A stretch of 15,718 bases of DNA, from the NCBI GenBank assembly GCA_028688175.1, contig JAQTYS010000033.1, positions 1 through 15,718 on the forward strand, in the 5' to 3' direction. Positions within the stretch are counted from its first letter, which is position 1; each line of letters starts with the position of its first letter. The notes below the pieces were generated by a model. It was not told the DNA's origin. It searched no databases and worked only from the letters and a program-made list of their open reading frames with translations. The translations under genes and the position numbers were made by a program. Source of the DNA: Methanothrix sp. (GTDB lineage Archaea; Halobacteriota; Methanosarcinia; Methanotrichales; Methanotrichaceae). Positions 13,554-15,718 of this stretch are shown here, piece after piece.

Positions 13554-15443
13554 TCAGATCTTCCCTTGCCGGTAGATGAAAAACCTGAGAGTGTCGTTGT
13601 CCGCCGTCCGCAGGCCGATTTCCGGAAGCAGCGAGATATCCCGGTTTTTGTTGAGCGTCAGGGCGCTGTCCTTATTATCCATGGTGATGACACCGTTGTT
13701 GGCATCGACAGACCTGACGAGCATCTTGCCGAATGTTTTGTCGGGAGCTACCAGGACCGGTATTTCAGATATCTGCCAGATTCCGTCGACGATGGCCTCT
13801 GATTTTCTGCCGTCGCTCACCGCATCTTTAAAGTGAACGGCAATCGTCACCAATCCGTTCTGCACCCCCACGTTAGTGCGGTAGTAGTAGGTCTGGTCTG
13901 CGGTGTTAGCGTATTCGTGGCCCGGTGCAATAATCTTGAGGTTCACTGTGGCACCATCCTTGGATAGTTCCAGGAAAGCTTTTCCGCTCTCATCGACACC
14001 CTTCAGTAGAAGCCTGTATCCCTCCTCCAGATCCAGGAAGTCGCCTTTGGCAAGCACTGTCTTTTCCCTGCTATCCAGCAATATTCTCTCGAGCTGCCCG
14101 CTGGCGAGGGAGTTTTCGTCTATGGAGGCCCGATTGAGCAGATCCATCCCCCCATCTTCTGTCAGGGAGTATCCGGAAAAGTACGGCTCCCCTAAAAAGC
14201 CGATTATCATGTATCGTCCCCAATCCTGAAATTGCAGCTCTGCCAGCTGGGCTACCGTCTGGTACGAAATGCCATAGGGAGAGTCGCCGCTCAGCCAATT
14301 GCCTTCGGTTAGTGTCGTGGTCAGGCTCTCTGTGCCCAGATCCCTATCGGCATCATAATAGAATCCTGCAAAGTTCTGTGCACTCCAGGTGAATGACCCT
14401 TCCTCCAGATTATCGGTCTTGTCGATAGCGCCGGCGATGCTACCCCTGATATCGTATGTGCCCGGCTCTGTGACCTGCCGGTAAAGATAAAGCCTCAAAA
14501 CATTGCTGTCTGCGGTCCGAAGATGGATATCACCCATGAGTGGCACATCGCTATTCTCTTGCAGAGAAATGGGCTGGCCGGCATTATTCAGGGTGATGAT
14601 TCCGGCGGTGCCGTCAGCCTCGCCAACAGACATTTTGCCAAATTTATCACCCACTTTGACGGCAGTGGACTCCTCAGATATCTGCCAGATTCCGTCAACC
14701 GTAATGGCGGAAGTCTCTGTATCGTTATAGGCATTTTTTATGTACACCGCAATGGTCACCAGGCCTTTCTGATCGCCGAGATCCTTCTTGTAGGTGTAGG
14801 TCTTATCGGAATAGGTTGCATCATCCTTGCTGGGATAGGCGGAACTGGTATCAACCACGACGTCGTCTTTTCTCAGTTCCAGGTCGACCCGGCTTGATCT
14901 GCTGTCTATGCTCTTAAAGCCTAGCTGATAGCCTTCCAGCAGATCAAGGGGCTTGTCCTGCGTAACTACAATCTCAGAGTTGTCATCCACCAGGATCTTC
15001 TGCAACTGGCCCTTGTCAAGAGAGTTGGGATCGTCAGATCGCAATAATGGAATCTGCATCCACTGATATAGACCGGTATCGTTGACATAACCGGCAAAGT
15101 ACTTCTCTCCCAGAAATCCGATGACATTATAGCTGCCAAAATCGCTTAGCCGGAATGCGCTCTGGCAAGCCGTTGTCGTGTAAACGACGCCGAATGGCAC
15201 GCTTCCGCTGAGATCGTTTTCATCGGTGATGGATATAGTAAGTTGCTCTGTGCCGATATCTTTCTTTGGATCATAATAAAAACCGGGAAAATTCTGAGGA
15301 TTCCAGTTAAAGCTATCATCCGCAAGATTGCTGACGCCATTCGTTGTCCCAGCCACCTCGCTTCTTATATCCAGCTTATCCGCGGCATGCGCAGATGAAG
15401 CTAAAAGCAAAGCCGTAACAGCAAGTGCAAGAATCGTCCTCAT
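13554..15443 (-). CDS. Secreted protein with two tandem S-layer domains (Methanosarcinales type), no visible membrane anchor
   Basis: The 629-residue protein starts with a signal peptide (MRTILALAVTALLLASSAHA). It then has two homologous domains of about 300 residues: 26-323 (IRSEVAGTTNGVSNLADDSF...) and 329-629 (IRGSIAGAIDKTDNLEEGSF...). Shared landmarks include NFPGFYYD/NFAGFYYD, GFLGEKYFAGY/GFLGEPYFSGY, VDGIWQISE at 249-257 and 552-560, and LRTAD at 308-312 and 611-615. This tandem layout is that of the major S-layer proteins of Methanosarcina and relatives, which form the surface lattice. Those proteins usually end in a tether and a membrane helix. This one ends right after domain 2 (FFIYRQGKI), so it is probably a secreted or lattice-associated paralogue. 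GGAGGT lies seven bases before the ATG. A tnpB gene ends 30 bases upstream. Confidence 0.9.
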   Translation of the reverse strand: MRTILALAVTALLLASSAHAADKLDIRSEVAGTTNGVSNLADDSFNWNPQNFPGFYYDPKKDIGTEQLTISITDENDLSGSVPFGVVYTTTACQSAFRLSDFGSYNVIGFLGEKYFAGYVNDTGLYQWMQIPLLRSDDPNSLDKGQLQKILVDDNSEIVVTQDKPLDLLEGYQLGFKSIDSRSSRVDLELRKDDVVVDTSSAYPSKDDATYSDKTYTYKKDLGDQKGLVTIAVYIKNAYNDTETSAITVDGIWQISEESTAVKVGDKFGKMSVGEADGTAGIITLNNAGQPISLQENSDVPLMGDIHLRTADSNVLRLYLYRQVTEPGTYDIRGSIAGAIDKTDNLEEGSFTWSAQNFAGFYYDADRDLGTESLTTTLTEGNWLSGDSPYGISYQTVAQLAELQFQDWGRYMIIGFLGEPYFSGYSLTEDGGMDLLNRASIDENSLASGQLERILLDSREKTVLAKGDFLDLEEGYRLLLKGVDESGKAFLELSKDGATVNLKIIAPGHEYANTADQTYYYRTNVGVQNGLVTIAVHFKDAVSDGRKSEAIVDGIWQISEIPVLVAPDKTFGKMLVRSVDANNGVITMDNKDSALTLNKNRDISLLPEIGLRTADNDTLRFFIYRQGKI

Positions 15444-15466
15444 ATTAGTGACCTCCAGTAATCTAC

Positions 15467-15532
15467 CCCTCCCCTAAAGGAGAGGGGCTTTCAGTAGCCC
15501 TGAAAGGACTGCCTTGATACTTGGTAGTCCTT
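15467..15532 (-). ncRNA. Possible omega-RNA 3' region: consecutive hairpins at the end of tnpB
   Basis: Read on the minus strand, three inverted repeats follow one another across the last codons of tnpB: AAGGACT...AGTCCTT (15532-15504), CTTTCAG-GGCTA-CTGAAAG (15506-15488) and CCCCTCTCC-TTTA-GGGGAGGGG (15488-15467, one G-T wobble). In studied TnpB elements a structured guide RNA overlaps the 3' end of tnpB and reads out past the right end. The position fits, but the first two stems share three bases and the exact element end is not visible. Confidence 0.4.
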
Positions 15533-15718
15533 CCGAGCCCCCAGGCCGGACTACATAGCGGCCCAAGAAAGCAATGTTTTTTGCTCCATTGAAATCTGCA
15601 TCACCAGACCAACCACAACCAGGGCACTTGAAACTCTTTCCGTTCCTGATTCCGTGCTCGCCGCAAACGTGGCATGTCTGACTCGTATAGGCCGGATCTA
15701 CCAGAACCAGAGGGATAC
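15474..15718 (-). CDS. tnpB: TnpB transposon protein, C-terminal part only (gene continues beyond the window)
   Basis: Eighty codons up to a TAG at 15474-15476 are inside the window; the rest lies to the right. The fragment reads IPLVLVDPAYTSQTCHVCGEHG, with a zinc ribbon of two CxxC pairs (CHVC and CPGC). It is followed by SGDADFNGAKNIAFLGRY, the last RuvC motif with its catalytic aspartate (the usual D-x-N-A-A-x-N-I pattern). This is diagnostic of TnpB/OrfB from IS200/IS605 or IS607 elements, RNA-guided nucleases related to Cas12. The tail after the RuvC motif is about 30 residues, normal for the family. Whether the gene is intact, and whether a tnpA transposase accompanies it, cannot be seen. 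It is on the same strand as the S-layer gene just downstream. Confidence 0.9.
   Translation of the reverse strand, partial: IPLVLVDPAYTSQTCHVCGEHGIRNGKSFKCPGCGWSGDADFNGAKNIAFLGRYVVRPGGSEGLPSIKAVLSGLLKAPLL

Overview
The window looks like chromosomal DNA from a methanogenic archaeon, most likely of the Methanosarcinales and perhaps Methanothrix-like. Three things point there: a secreted protein made of two tandem S-layer domains of the Methanosarcinales type, a 227-residue archaeal-type phosphoglycolate phosphatase, and GGAGGTGAT-like ribosome binding sites with T-rich transcription ends. The genus is inference. No tRNA, rRNA or CRISPR array was seen.

Layout, left to right. Bases 1-1215 hold a truncated ferredoxin-reductase-type flavoprotein and a small lipoprotein, both on the minus strand. 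Bases 1335-5373 hold the most notable locus, a two-gene minus-strand unit. Its first gene encodes a 1099-residue fusion of metallophosphoesterase, NB-ARC (STAND NTPase) and TPR array. It is followed after one base by a metallo-beta-lactamase-fold hydrolase. The 445-base leader region carries an inverted cluster of 8-base repeats. Bases 5819-7708 hold a secreted caspase-like (family C25) peptidase and a coupled winged-helix regulator. Bases 7984-9475 hold a plus-strand pair, phosphoglycolate phosphatase and an alpha/beta hydrolase. The latter overlaps tail to tail with a YkgJ-type cysteine-cluster gene. Bases 10252-10716 encode a helical protein of unknown function.

Bases 10717-11312 are gene-poor but contain a probable 51-codon gene that stands out by its ribosome binding site. 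Bases 11313-13202 encode a membrane-anchored transglutaminase-like protein, next to a broken GNAT acetyltransferase. Bases 13554-15443 encode the S-layer-domain protein. The 3' end of a tnpB gene (IS200/IS605 or IS607 type) lies immediately upstream, within 30 bases of the S-layer start codon.

Two themes emerge. One is a cell-surface set: C25 peptidase, transglutaminase-like protein, S-layer protein and lipoprotein. The other is a conflict/defence-like set: the STAND fusion with its coupled hydrolase, and TnpB. The phosphoglycolate phosphatase, alpha/beta hydrolase and YkgJ genes look like ordinary metabolic or housekeeping genes.
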